Source: Bacteroidaceae bacterium (GTDB lineage Bacteria; Bacteroidota; Bacteroidia; Bacteroidales; Bacteroidaceae). From it: DNA of 50,897 bases. Below, piece by piece: positions 34,956 to 43,653 of this stretch (the first letter of the stretch is position 1; each line of letters starts with the position of its first letter). The stretch lies in assembly GCA_017940185.1 (NCBI GenBank), contig JAGAZE010000015.1:1-50897 (forward strand), written 5' to 3'. Made by a program: the position numbers and the translations under genes. The notes under the pieces were generated by a model. It was given only the letters and a program-made list of their open reading frames with translations. It ran no database searches and was not told the DNA's origin.

Positions 34956-35888
34956 TTGATACGCAAGAAACGCTTTCAGAACCGTGTTGCTGAAGGCAGA
35001 TGGCTCCTGCCGCTGACGGTGGTGCTCTGTTCTGCTGTGTGGTGGGTAAGTCATGAGCCGACGACAACACATATTGTCAGCTATGTTTGTTGGCTCTTCT
35101 CCACTTGGATGATGGTGGAGTGGAATGTGCGCTACAATCTGCTGCGCACCTACAGCCGACTGATGGCAGTGGTCTATGCACTGTTCACAGTGATGTTAGG
35201 GCGAACGGTCGAAGGCTGTCAGCCCTTCATCGTACAGATGGCACTCGTTAGTGCTTTCTACCTATTGATGGGGTGCTACAACGACAGGAATGCTCCTGCC
35301 CGTGTGTTCTATGCATTTCTTGCCATGGGCATCAGTAGCTTGTTCTTTTTCCCACTCCTGCTGTTGATGCCGTTAATGTGGGTGGTGCTGATTCTCAATA
35401 TGCGGATGCTTAGCGGTCGGGCACTCATGGCATCGGTGTTGGGCTATGCCGTGCCTTATTGGGTGGGACTGGGACTGTGGTGCTGCAATGTAGATGTCAT
35501 TGCGCAGCTGCAAACATTAGGTGCCGAGCATACATTCGGATGGCAAATAGACTTCATGTCGTGGACGCCCCTGCAGCTGATGACTTTGGGTTTCATGCTG
35601 TTGTCGGCGGTGTTAGGCATGATTCATTACCTGCGCCAGCGCTTTTCCGACAAGTCGTTTGTACGACTCATGTACTATTGTTTCCTGACAGGATGGGTGT
35701 TTTGCATCGTTGCACTGTGTGTGATGCCTCACCACTTTGCCTTTTTCGCCCAGATGATGGCCGTGTTTGTTGCGCCGCTGGTGGCTCACCTCTTCACGCA
35801 TACCTACACGAGATGGACCAACCTCTTGTTCAAGCTATGGCTCATAGCCCTACTCAGCATTCTCGCCTACAGCCTATGGACAGTATGA
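34956..35888 (+). CDS. Uncharacterised polytopic inner-membrane protein
   Basis: The 310-residue product is not recognised. It begins with a short basic segment (MIRKKRFQNR) and then has about eight or nine hydrophobic helices with short loops, including FFFPLLLLMPLMWVVLIL and LTGWVFCIVALCVM. No catalytic motif is visible. Similar-looking hydrophobic proteins near cell-wall genes occur in Bacteroidota but carry no assigned role. The start appears to be TTG 34956, three bases after the lipoprotein stop; no ATG lies near. Its stop overlaps the next start in an ATGA junction, so it is translated with the YqaA-type gene. Confidence 0.75.
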   Translation: MIRKKRFQNRVAEGRWLLPLTVVLCSAVWWVSHEPTTTHIVSYVCWLFSTWMMVEWNVRYNLLRTYSRLMAVVYALFTVMLGRTVEGCQPFIVQMALVSAFYLLMGCYNDRNAPARVFYAFLAMGISSLFFFPLLLLMPLMWVVLILNMRMLSGRALMASVLGYAVPYWVGLGLWCCNVDVIAQLQTLGAEHTFGWQIDFMSWTPLQLMTLGFMLLSAVLGMIHYLRQRFSDKSFVRLMYYCFLTGWVFCIVALCVMPHHFAFFAQMMAVFVAPLVAHLFTHTYTRWTNLLFKLWLIALLSILAYSLWTV

Positions 35889-36328
35889 TGACCCTACTTG
35901 CCGACGGAGGTTACGGAGGAATGCTTGTCGCAGCGTTCGTTGCAGGAAGTTTTCTGCCGTTTAGCAGTGAAGCTGTGATGGTGGGACTATTGGCCGCAGG
36001 CCTCAAGCCCTGGCCACTGCTGCTGGCTGCAACAATAGGAAATTGGGCGGGAAGCATGTTCAACTACTGTGTGGGGCGGCTGGGAAAGACACAGTGGATA
36101 GAGCGCTGGCTGCATGTCAAGCCTGATGCGCTGGAACGGGCACAGCGCTTTCTGCAAGGACGGGGCGCGATGATGGGATTCTTTGCCTTCCTGCCAATAC
36201 TGGGAACCGCCATAGCCATTGCCCTGGGATTGATGAGAGCCAATCCCTGGATTACATGTGTAAGCATAGGGGTTGGCAAACTGCTAAGATATGTGGTAGT
36301 GATGTGGAGTGCGCTCATGCTTATATAG
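35885..36328 (+). CDS. YqaA/DedA-type (VTT-domain) small membrane protein
   Basis: The product is 147 residues, with an alternative ATG at 35876 adding three. It contains the DedA-superfamily pattern: an acidic residue in SFLPFSSEAVMVGLL, the segment TIGNWAGSMFNYCVGRLG, and a second helical part with LPILGTAIAIALGLMR. This is the layout of the short YqaA proteins. DedA-superfamily members act in lipid scrambling or recycling of undecaprenyl phosphate, but YqaA itself has no established role. The position between a membrane protein and PBP1A would fit envelope-lipid handling. The gene has been pushed into overlap with its neighbour by the ATGA junction at 35885. Confidence 0.8.
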   Translation: MMTLLADGGYGGMLVAAFVAGSFLPFSSEAVMVGLLAAGLKPWPLLLAATIGNWAGSMFNYCVGRLGKTQWIERWLHVKPDALERAQRFLQGRGAMMGFFAFLPILGTAIAIALGLMRANPWITCVSIGVGKLLRYVVVMWSALMLI

Positions 36329-36368
36329 GAAAACAAACAAACAAATCAATCGAACCAAACCTCTTTTT

Positions 36369-38777
36369 ATGAATTATATCTTGCGCATACTCAAGAAGCT
36401 CTGGAAAGCCTTTACCGCTATCTTCCGCTGGTATTTCCGTCTTTACCGAGGACGCCGGTGGTATACGCGTGTGCTCATCTTCCTTCTCTCGCTGCCCGTT
36501 TTCCTGCTATTGTTCCTGGGCATGGTCGATATCAATTTCTTATGGCTTTTTGGACGCTCTCCGGGCTTCTTTGGTGAGAGCAGCATCATGCATCCCCACA
36601 CGGCAATAGCCAGCGAAGTGTATAGCGCGGATGGAAAAATTCTCGGGCGTTTCTTCAGCGAAAACCGTACACCCGTGGAATACAAAGACATCAACCCTGT
36701 ATTCTGGAATGCACTGATCGACACTGAAGACGAACGATTCTATGACCATATCGGGATTGACCCCGTGGGTATGGCGGGTGCGCTGAAAGATGCTATAGTG
36801 CGTCGTGAACCGCGCGGAGCTTCAACCATCACACAACAACTGGCTAAAAACATCTTCCGCATGCGAACGGGCTACAGCACCGGATTGTTGGGAAGCATAC
36901 CTGGCATACGCATGCTCATTATCAAGAGCAAGGAGTGGATAGTGGCGGCAAAACTGGAAATGGTATACTCAAAAGAAGAAATACTCACCATGTATGCCAA
37001 CACCGTCGATTTCGGATGCAACGCCTTTGGCATCAAGACGGCTAGCCGTGTCTACTTCAATACCACACCCGACAGCCTTACGGTGGAGCAGGCGGCCACA
37101 CTTGTCGGAACATTGAAAGGGACAACGGTATATAACCCTGTCACGCATCCCGACCGAGCTTTGCAACGACGCAATCAGGTGTTGCTCAATATGGTGAACC
37201 ACGGTCATCTCACCAGAAACGAATACGACTCGATAAAAGCAACTCCGCTGACAGTGCAACATACCACAGAAGACCATTTCAGCGGTCGGGCGCCCTATTT
37301 CCGGCAGGCTGTGGCCGACCACCTTAAAGAGTGGTGCATGGAAAATGAAATAGACCTCTACACCGACGGACTCAAAATTTATACCACTGTCGACTCGCGC
37401 ATGCAGCAGTATGCCGAACAGGCCGTCAGACGACACATGCAACAGTTGCAGAAAAACTTCAACGCCCACTGGAACGGCAGAGTGCCATGGCGCGATGAAG
37501 ATGGGAATGAAATACCACATTTCGTAGAGGATATCGCACGCAAACTGCCTCTCTACGAACAGCTGCAAACACGCTACAATGGCAATGAAGACTCGGTGTG
37601 GGCAGCTCTCAACCGACCGCATACAGTGAAACTTTTCGACTACACCAACGGGCGCGTCGAGCGCAATATGAGCACACTCGACTCCATACGCTACATGACA
37701 CAGTACCTGCACACAGGATTTGTTGCGATAGAACCACAAACCAGGGCCGTCAAGGCATGGGTGGGAGACATCGACTTCAACGCATGGCAGTACGACAAGG
37801 TGAAGGCGCAACGCCAGCCCGGTTCTACCTTCAAACTCTTCACCTATGCAGAGGCGATGAACCAAGGACTCACACCATGCGACCGACGTGTTGACGAGGA
37901 AATCAGTGTGCAGGTGTGGAATCCGAAACTCAGAACAGAGGTGACGTGGACACCACAGAATGCCAGTGGCTCCTTCTCTGGCGACACGCTGCCCCTGCGA
38001 ACGGCCTTTGCCAAGAGTGTCAACTCCGTGGCAGCACGACTCGGACAGGAACTCGGCATTGGCAACATTCTGAAGTGTGCCTCCGACATGGGCATACGCA
38101 GCCAACTCAAAAACGAAGCCTCTGTGGTGCTCGGGTCGTCAGACGTCAACCTTCTGGAACTCACCAACGCCTATGCCACAGTGGCAGCCAACGGGCATGT
38201 GGCCGAACCCATACTCGTCACACGTATAGAAGATAGGAAAGGACGGGTAATCTACGAAGCCAGTGCCGAGCCATACCAGGCACTGCCGTATGCCACTGCC
38301 TACTACATGCAGCGTATGCTCATCGACGTGGTCTATCTGCCTGGTGGAACCGGACAAGGACTGCTCCGCTATGTGGGCGACGTGCCACGTACCGACTTCG
38401 GAGGAAAAACGGGAACGTCAAACAATCATTCCGACGCATGGTTTGTCGGAGTCAGTCCCAAACTCGTTGTCGGATGCTGGGTAGGAGGCGAATATCGGAG
38501 CATACATTTCCGCACGGCGGAGTATGGTCAGGGAGCGCGAGCGGCAATGCCCATCTGCGGAGAGTTCCTGCGCAGCGTATTCCACGACAGTCAGTTTGCT
38601 TCCTATCGACAGCGATTCTATATGCCTGCCAATACCAATGTGGAAAGCAGCGATTGGGATTGCGACCCATATCCGCCCAAAAAGGAGGAAGAACCTGATG
38701 ACAGCCTCGGCCTAATCGACGAGCAAGAAGAGTGGATAGAGGGAGATGAATACCTGCAACCCATCGGAAACTTATAG
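36369..38777 (+). CDS. mrcA: Class A penicillin-binding protein (PBP1A-like)
   Basis: The 802-residue bifunctional enzyme has one N-terminal membrane segment (about 33-57). The GT51 glycosyltransferase domain contains TEDERFYDHIGID and GASTITQQLAKN. The transpeptidase domain has the three active-site motifs: STFK in RQPGSTFKLF, SVN in AKSVNSVAARLG and KTGTS in GGKTGTSNNHSDAWF. It polymerises lipid II and crosslinks peptide stems in the periplasm. The C-terminus ends in an acidic, low-complexity tail after CDPYPPKKEEE. The preferred start is ATG 36369; the frame upstream overlaps the YqaA gene and lacks family sequence. It is followed by kdsB after 21 bases. Confidence 0.93.
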   Translation: MNYILRILKKLWKAFTAIFRWYFRLYRGRRWYTRVLIFLLSLPVFLLLFLGMVDINFLWLFGRSPGFFGESSIMHPHTAIASEVYSADGKILGRFFSENRTPVEYKDINPVFWNALIDTEDERFYDHIGIDPVGMAGALKDAIVRREPRGASTITQQLAKNIFRMRTGYSTGLLGSIPGIRMLIIKSKEWIVAAKLEMVYSKEEILTMYANTVDFGCNAFGIKTASRVYFNTTPDSLTVEQAATLVGTLKGTTVYNPVTHPDRALQRRNQVLLNMVNHGHLTRNEYDSIKATPLTVQHTTEDHFSGRAPYFRQAVADHLKEWCMENEIDLYTDGLKIYTTVDSRMQQYAEQAVRRHMQQLQKNFNAHWNGRVPWRDEDGNEIPHFVEDIARKLPLYEQLQTRYNGNEDSVWAALNRPHTVKLFDYTNGRVERNMSTLDSIRYMTQYLHTGFVAIEPQTRAVKAWVGDIDFNAWQYDKVKAQRQPGSTFKLFTYAEAMNQGLTPCDRRVDEEISVQVWNPKLRTEVTWTPQNASGSFSGDTLPLRTAFAKSVNSVAARLGQELGIGNILKCASDMGIRSQLKNEASVVLGSSDVNLLELTNAYATVAANGHVAEPILVTRIEDRKGRVIYEASAEPYQALPYATAYYMQRMLIDVVYLPGGTGQGLLRYVGDVPRTDFGGKTGTSNNHSDAWFVGVSPKLVVGCWVGGEYRSIHFRTAEYGQGARAAMPICGEFLRSVFHDSQFASYRQRFYMPANTNVESSDWDCDPYPPKKEEEPDDSLGLIDEQEEWIEGDEYLQPIGNL

Positions 38778-38798
38778 CACACACATTTATACAAACAT

Positions 38799-39545
38799 AT
38801 GACAACCGTAATCCTTATACCCGCCCGCTATGCCTCCACGCGCTTTCCTGGCAAACCGTTGGCCATGCTGGGCAACCAACCCATCATACAACACGTGTGG
38901 CAACGCGCCACAACCACGGGTGTCGACACCTACGTGGCCACCGACGACCCGCGCATAGCGCAAGCGGTGGAAGATTTCGGCGGCAAAGCCATTATTACCA
39001 GCGCCGATCATCGCAGCGGAACAGATCGCATAGCAGAAGCACTGCAGAAGATAGATGGCGAGATAGATGTGGTGGTCAATGTGCAGGGTGATGAACCATT
39101 CATACAACCACAGCAAATAACGCTGCTCACAGACCAGTTTCAGCAACCTGATGTCGACATCGCCACGCTCTCTGTCAGATGCACCACTGTGGAAGAAATA
39201 GCCGACCAAAATGTGGTGAAAGTAGTCACCGGCAAATCCAACAACGCACTCTATTTCAGTCGCAGTCCCATCCCATTCATGCGAGGCGTGCCTAAAGAGC
39301 AGTGGCCGAAACTCTATCCTTTTCAAAAGCATTTGGGCATCTATGCATACCGTGCCAACGTGCTCACCGCAATCACACAGTTGCCACAGGCACCGCTCGA
39401 AAAGGCAGAAAGCCTGGAACAGTTGCGATGGTTACAAGCGGGATACCGCATAAGAGTGGTAGAAACGCAACACACCACAATAGGCATCGATACACCCGAA
39501 GACCTTGCCATGGCTGAACAACTACTCAAACAGCAAGCCGGATGA
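38799..39545 (+). CDS. kdsB: 3-deoxy-manno-octulosonate cytidylyltransferase
   Basis: The 248-residue protein begins with the nucleotide-binding ILIPARYASTRFPGKPL and contains ATDDPRIAQAV, the metal-binding NVQGDEPFI and LGIYAYR, all characteristic of KdsB. It activates Kdo with CTP to form CMP-Kdo for the inner core of lipopolysaccharide, in the cytoplasm. Length is normal. The stop overlaps the start of the next gene (a RNase D-like exonuclease) in ATGA. It belongs to a long envelope and RNA-modification run from the SH3 lipoprotein to tilS. No kdsA or kdsD gene is present in the window. Confidence 0.95.
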   Translation: MTTVILIPARYASTRFPGKPLAMLGNQPIIQHVWQRATTTGVDTYVATDDPRIAQAVEDFGGKAIITSADHRSGTDRIAEALQKIDGEIDVVVNVQGDEPFIQPQQITLLTDQFQQPDVDIATLSVRCTTVEEIADQNVVKVVTGKSNNALYFSRSPIPFMRGVPKEQWPKLYPFQKHLGIYAYRANVLTAITQLPQAPLEKAESLEQLRWLQAGYRIRVVETQHTTIGIDTPEDLAMAEQLLKQQAG

Positions 39546-40177
39546 AAACACTATACGAGAAATTTGATAAGGCACGCATCAGCAACTATCCCACCATCGC
39601 CTTTCCTGGCAAGATAACAGAGGTAAGTGATGCTGAGGCTGTGCACGATGCTGTGACGTATCTCAGACAGCACAAGGTGATAGGTATCGACACAGAAACG
39701 CGCCCGAGTTTTCGCAAGGGAAAAACCCACAAGGTGGCCCTCTTGCAGTTGGCCACAATGGAGCAATGTTTCCTCATACACCTTAATCTGCTCGGTCTGC
39801 CGCCTGCCATCATAGCACTGTTTGAAGACACCGATATTGTCAAGGTGGGACTCTCGCTCAATGACGATATTCACATGTTGCAGCAAAGGCAAAAGTTCAC
39901 ACCTGCCGGCTTTGTCGATTTGCAGACGCTGTTTCCCGAACTGGGCATTGCCGACATGAGCTTGCAGAAGCTCTATGCCAACATCTTCCACCAACGCATA
40001 AGCAAGCGACAGCAGCTGTCCAACTGGGAGAGTGTACCACTCACCGAAAAACAGCAGAGCTATGCTGCCACCGATGCATGGTCGTGCCTCAAACTATATG
40101 ATGAATATCTGCTTCTCAAACAAAACCACGACTATGTCCTGATAAAAGAGACAACAGACGAGCAAAACGAAGAATGA
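39542..40177 (+). CDS. RNase D-like DEDDy 3'-5' exonuclease
   Basis: The 211-residue protein is a single DEDDy exonuclease domain. The metal-binding residues are the Asp-Glu pair in GIDTETRPS, the Asp in GLSLNDDIHML, and the Tyr and Asp in YAATDAW. There is no HRDC domain, so it is shorter than RNase D and resembles the small stand-alone 3'-5' exonucleases common in Bacteroidota. The substrate (tRNA precursors, other RNA or DNA) cannot be told. Its start overlaps kdsB by 4 bases and rlmI follows after 36 bases, suggesting that the RNA-related genes rlmI and tilS are co-expressed. Confidence 0.88.
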   Translation: MKTLYEKFDKARISNYPTIAFPGKITEVSDAEAVHDAVTYLRQHKVIGIDTETRPSFRKGKTHKVALLQLATMEQCFLIHLNLLGLPPAIIALFEDTDIVKVGLSLNDDIHMLQQRQKFTPAGFVDLQTLFPELGIADMSLQKLYANIFHQRISKRQQLSNWESVPLTEKQQSYAATDAWSCLKLYDEYLLLKQNHDYVLIKETTDEQNEE

Positions 40178-40213
40178 AATTCAACATAACACCTTAACTC
40201 TTTAAACTCCCCT

Positions 40214-41419
40214 ATGTATCCCATCATCACCTTGCGCCGCCATCGCGAAGAGAGCATCCTCCGCCATCATCCCTGGATATTCTCTGGCGCCATTGCTCAA
40301 ATGCCACCCGATATCGTGCCAGGAAGCGTTGTGCGCGTATGCTCCTCCGACGGACGCTTTTTGGCTGTGGGCCACTACCAGCCTGCCACCATCGCTGTAC
40401 GCGTGTTGTCTTGGGACGACCGACGCATCGATGATGCCTTCTGGCGACAACGCATCACAGCAGCATGGCAGATGCGCAAAACGCTTGGCCTGACCGACAA
40501 TGCCGAAACCAACGCCTTCCGCCTAATACATGGAGAAGGCGACGGACTGCCAGGACTGGTAATCGACTGCTACGACCACACGGCGGTGATGCAGGCGCAC
40601 AGCATGGGCATGCACGAGGCACGCAACACCATTGCACAAGCACTGAAGGAGGTGTGCGCCGACAACATACACCATATTTATTATAAGAGCGAAACAACCT
40701 TGTCTAAAACGAACCATCCGGCAATGCTGAATGGCTATCTGCTTAATAGCGAGCCAACGGCACCTCTTTCACAATCGGGTGGAGCTGTTGCGATGGAGAA
40801 CGGTATGCGCTTTCATATCGACTTGGAGCGTGGACAGAAGACGGGCTTCTTCCTCGACCAGCGCGACAACCGCTCCTTGGTAGGACACTATGCGAAAGGC
40901 AAAACGGTGCTTAACCTCTTCTGCTACACTGGCGGATTTTCTTGTTATGCCTTGCGTGGCGGTGCTGCCAGGGTAGATAGCGTAGACAGCAGCGAGCGCG
41001 CCATACAGCTGGTAAACGAGAATGTGATGCTCAACTTTGGTGCCCAACGCCGCCATAAAGCCATCTGCGCCGACGCGTTCCAGTTTCTTGACACTACAGA
41101 GGAGATGTACGACATCGTTATCCTCGATCCACCTGCCTTTGCCAAGCATCGACAGAGTCTGCACAACGCCCTGCAAGGCTACACCCGTCTCAACAAACTG
41201 GGCATGGAGCGCGTAGTGCCAGGCGGATTGCTGTTCACCTTCAGCTGTAGCCAGGCCATCAGCAAGGAGCATTTTCGCGGAGCAGTGCTCAATGCAGCCC
41301 TGCAGGCAGGAAGAAAAGCGCACATCGTGTGTCAGCTACAGCAGGGCATGGACCATCCCATAAACGTGTGCCATCCGGAAGGGGAATATTTGAAAGGACT
41401 TATGCTGTATGTGGAGTGA
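40214..41419 (+). CDS. rlmI: 23S rRNA cytosine-5 methyltransferase, RlmI-like
   Basis: The 401-residue protein starts with a PUA domain (about 1-80) and an EEHEE-like linker (RLIHGEGDGLPGLVIDCY). It ends with a Rossmann methyltransferase domain: FFLDQRDNR, VLNLFCYTGGFSCYA for SAM binding, the catalytic-site strand IVILDPPAFAK and the Cys-containing FTFSCSQAI. The order matches RlmI, which makes m5C1962 in 23S rRNA in E. coli. Substrate identity in this organism is inferred from the family. The reading frame overlaps the start of tilS by 11 bases, so translation is probably coupled. Confidence 0.9.
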   Translation: MYPIITLRRHREESILRHHPWIFSGAIAQMPPDIVPGSVVRVCSSDGRFLAVGHYQPATIAVRVLSWDDRRIDDAFWRQRITAAWQMRKTLGLTDNAETNAFRLIHGEGDGLPGLVIDCYDHTAVMQAHSMGMHEARNTIAQALKEVCADNIHHIYYKSETTLSKTNHPAMLNGYLLNSEPTAPLSQSGGAVAMENGMRFHIDLERGQKTGFFLDQRDNRSLVGHYAKGKTVLNLFCYTGGFSCYALRGGAARVDSVDSSERAIQLVNENVMLNFGAQRRHKAICADAFQFLDTTEEMYDIVILDPPAFAKHRQSLHNALQGYTRLNKLGMERVVPGGLLFTFSCSQAISKEHFRGAVLNAALQAGRKAHIVCQLQQGMDHPINVCHPEGEYLKGLMLYVE

Positions 41420-42761
41420 GAAGTTTGAGCAAAGGGTGTCTGCCTATATCACCTCGCAGGGCCTGCTGGAACCTGGTGCACGTGTCGGTGTTGCCCTGTC
41501 GGGGGGTGCCGACAGTGTGGCATTGCTGTTGTGTCTGTACCATCTCCACTTCGACATTGTAGCATTGCATTGCAACTTTCACTTGAGAGACGCTGAGTCG
41601 GATCACGATGAGACATTCTGCCGACAACTGTGCGAGCGCTTGGGCATGCCATTGCTGGTGACACAGTTCAACACCAAGTTGTATGCCCGCGAGCATGGCA
41701 TCAGCATAGAGATGGCAGCGCGGCAACAACGCTATGATTTCTTCTCTCAGATGACAGAGCGTCACGCCTTGCAGGCTGTGTGTGTGGCCCACCACCAGGA
41801 CGACAACATTGAGACGATGTTTATCAATATGCTGCGCGGAACAGGACTCACAGGTCTGACCGGAATGAAGGGTAGGACTAGAGATGTGGTGCGTCCCTTA
41901 CTTTGCGTTGGGAGAGAGGACATTGAGCACTACCTGCACGAGTTGGGAGAGTCCTTTGTGACCGACAGTAGCAACCTTGTAGCCGATGTGCTACGCAATA
42001 AGGTGCGGTTGCATCTGCTGCCCATGTTGCAGCAGTGGAATGCTGGCACACGCAAGTGCCTGTTGCGCACGATGACCAATTTGAGCTATGCCGACAGCTA
42101 TCTGCAACAAACACTCACTAGCCGCGCTACACAATGTAAGCGAGGCATTGACGACGATGCGGTGCCTACCGAAGAGGCGTGGCGTGTAAATGTAGACGAT
42201 ATCGACGGGGAATTGTTCCTCCATCATCTCTTGTCACCCTATGGCTTCCGCAGCAGTGAGGTGAACGATCTGTATTCAAAGTTGCATCAAGACAAACCTG
42301 TCCGCTATCTTTCCCCAGATTACGATTGCGTGCTGTGGCGTGGTGAACTATTCGTATGGCGCCGCCGCCAACCCTTTCAACCCGTAATACTTCAACCCGA
42401 ACAAGAACACATGGCATTGGCATCGGGCAGGCACCTGAAAATGTCGGAACAGAAGTGGAGCCAACGGCAAACCATTCCCACTTCGCCGACGATGGCATGT
42501 ATGGACAAAGCTAAGATTGCCTTTCCCCTCACCGTGCGCACTTTAGAGACAGGCGACAGTTTTCGGCCCTTAGGTATGAAGGGCAGTCAGTTGGTAAGCG
42601 ATTTTCTCACCAGCCATCATGCCACACCCTATCAGCGTGCGCATCAGTGTGTCGTTGTCGATGCCCACGGCAACATCTGTTGGATCGTAGGATGGCGGAT
42701 TGCCGACACTTGTCGCGTCACAACAACTACCACCGATGTTATTTTTCTGGAAGTGGAGTAG
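41409..42761 (+). CDS. tilS: tRNA(Ile)-lysidine synthase
   Basis: The 450-residue protein has the N-type ATP pyrophosphatase loop VALSGGADSVALL. It continues with LHCNFHLRDAESDHDETF and VAHHQDDNIETMFINMLRGTGL, the standard TilS signature, and C-terminal substrate-binding domains. It converts cytidine at the wobble position of the AUA-reading tRNA-Ile to lysidine, an essential step. The start, ATG 41409, lies within the end of rlmI. The last 23 bases overlap the end of the convergent sugar-kinase gene on the other strand, leaving no space for a terminator between them. Confidence 0.93.
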   Translation: MWSEKFEQRVSAYITSQGLLEPGARVGVALSGGADSVALLLCLYHLHFDIVALHCNFHLRDAESDHDETFCRQLCERLGMPLLVTQFNTKLYAREHGISIEMAARQQRYDFFSQMTERHALQAVCVAHHQDDNIETMFINMLRGTGLTGLTGMKGRTRDVVRPLLCVGREDIEHYLHELGESFVTDSSNLVADVLRNKVRLHLLPMLQQWNAGTRKCLLRTMTNLSYADSYLQQTLTSRATQCKRGIDDDAVPTEEAWRVNVDDIDGELFLHHLLSPYGFRSSEVNDLYSKLHQDKPVRYLSPDYDCVLWRGELFVWRRRQPFQPVILQPEQEHMALASGRHLKMSEQKWSQRQTIPTSPTMACMDKAKIAFPLTVRTLETGDSFRPLGMKGSQLVSDFLTSHHATPYQRAHQCVVVDAHGNICWIVGWRIADTCRVTTTTTDVIFLEVE

Positions 42762-43653
42762 GGGAGTGCTGCGAATGAAATCGAAGCAGTCCTTCTACTG
42801 GCGACTGAGCTATCGACCCAGGCTGAAGGCTTGCATCGTGCAGTGCCTCACGCCATTGCTTTTGGAACACCCATGCAATACCTCCGAGTGCATGGACGGG
42901 TAGAGTGGAACAATGGTAGGGAAGGATGTTGTGCCGTATGAAAGTCTTAAAACTATTTTCTACAATGTCGGACAGCACAGCATATTCATCTATATGGTTG
43001 TGAATGAAGTGTGCCAGCGATGCAATAAACGTGTTAGGCATCGGTTGGCGATACACTTTGTCGATGATGGATTGTAGGTTTTCGCCCGTTTCATATTCAA
43101 ATGCCCTTTTAATGCTGCTGTCGCACAATCCTTTGTAGATGGTGTTGAGCAGCATTTTTCCCATATACACCGCTCCCCCTTCATCTCCCAGTATGTATCC
43201 CAGCGAGGGTGTCTGCTCCACAATAGCCAACCCGTCGTAGTGGCAGGAGTTCGACCCTGTGCCGAGTATGCACACGATGCCATCGCGGTGTTGTGCTAAG
43301 GCACGCGCCGCTCCCAGCATGTCGGAGTGAGCATGTATATTGTCGAGACACGCCAGAGGTGCAAAACACTGGTGCAACAAAGTCTGCATGCGAGATTCCT
43401 GCAACCTGGTCACCCCACTGCCGTAGAAGTTTAAGCTTATCGAAGGTGTAGCACTGTTGCTGTCAAACTGTTGTTGTAGCATCTGTAGTGCCGGCTGCAT
43501 TTTGCGCACAACGTCTTCATCGTTGAGCAGCAACGGGTTGATGCCTTCAGCCTTGAGCGTACATAGTGGGTTGCCGTTGGTGTCGGCGAGTGTCCACAGC
43601 GTCTTCGTGCCGCCGCTGTCGGCAATGAGCAATACAGAGTTGTTGGTGTTCAT
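42739..43653 (-). CDS. BadF/BcrA-type ATPase-fold sugar kinase (N-acetylglucosamine kinase-like)
   Basis: The 304-residue protein has the ASKHA kinase pattern: phosphate-1 LIADSGGTKTLWTL, a middle CILGTGSNSCHYDG (phosphate-2) and ILGDEGGAVYMGK, and a C-terminal adenosine motif HALGGIAWVFQ. These match the BadF/BadG-like proteins that phosphorylate N-acetylglucosamine in the cytoplasm. The exact sugar is inferred. It is the final gene of the DUF4491-rlmH-ftsE-lysC run, overlapping the unknown gene before it by 4 bases. Its 3' end overlaps tilS in antisense by 23 bases. Confidence 0.85.
   Translation of the reverse strand: MNTNNSVLLIADSGGTKTLWTLADTNGNPLCTLKAEGINPLLLNDEDVVRKMQPALQMLQQQFDSNSATPSISLNFYGSGVTRLQESRMQTLLHQCFAPLACLDNIHAHSDMLGAARALAQHRDGIVCILGTGSNSCHYDGLAIVEQTPSLGYILGDEGGAVYMGKMLLNTIYKGLCDSSIKRAFEYETGENLQSIIDKVYRQPMPNTFIASLAHFIHNHIDEYAVLSDIVENSFKTFIRHNILPYHCSTLPVHALGGIAWVFQKQWREALHDASLQPGSIAQSPVEGLLRFHSQHSPTPLPEK

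Noticed and set aside
35459-35884. Long upstream extension of the YqaA-type gene
   Set aside because: It lies inside the membrane-protein gene in another frame; the ATGA junction at 35885 gives a normal start and family length.
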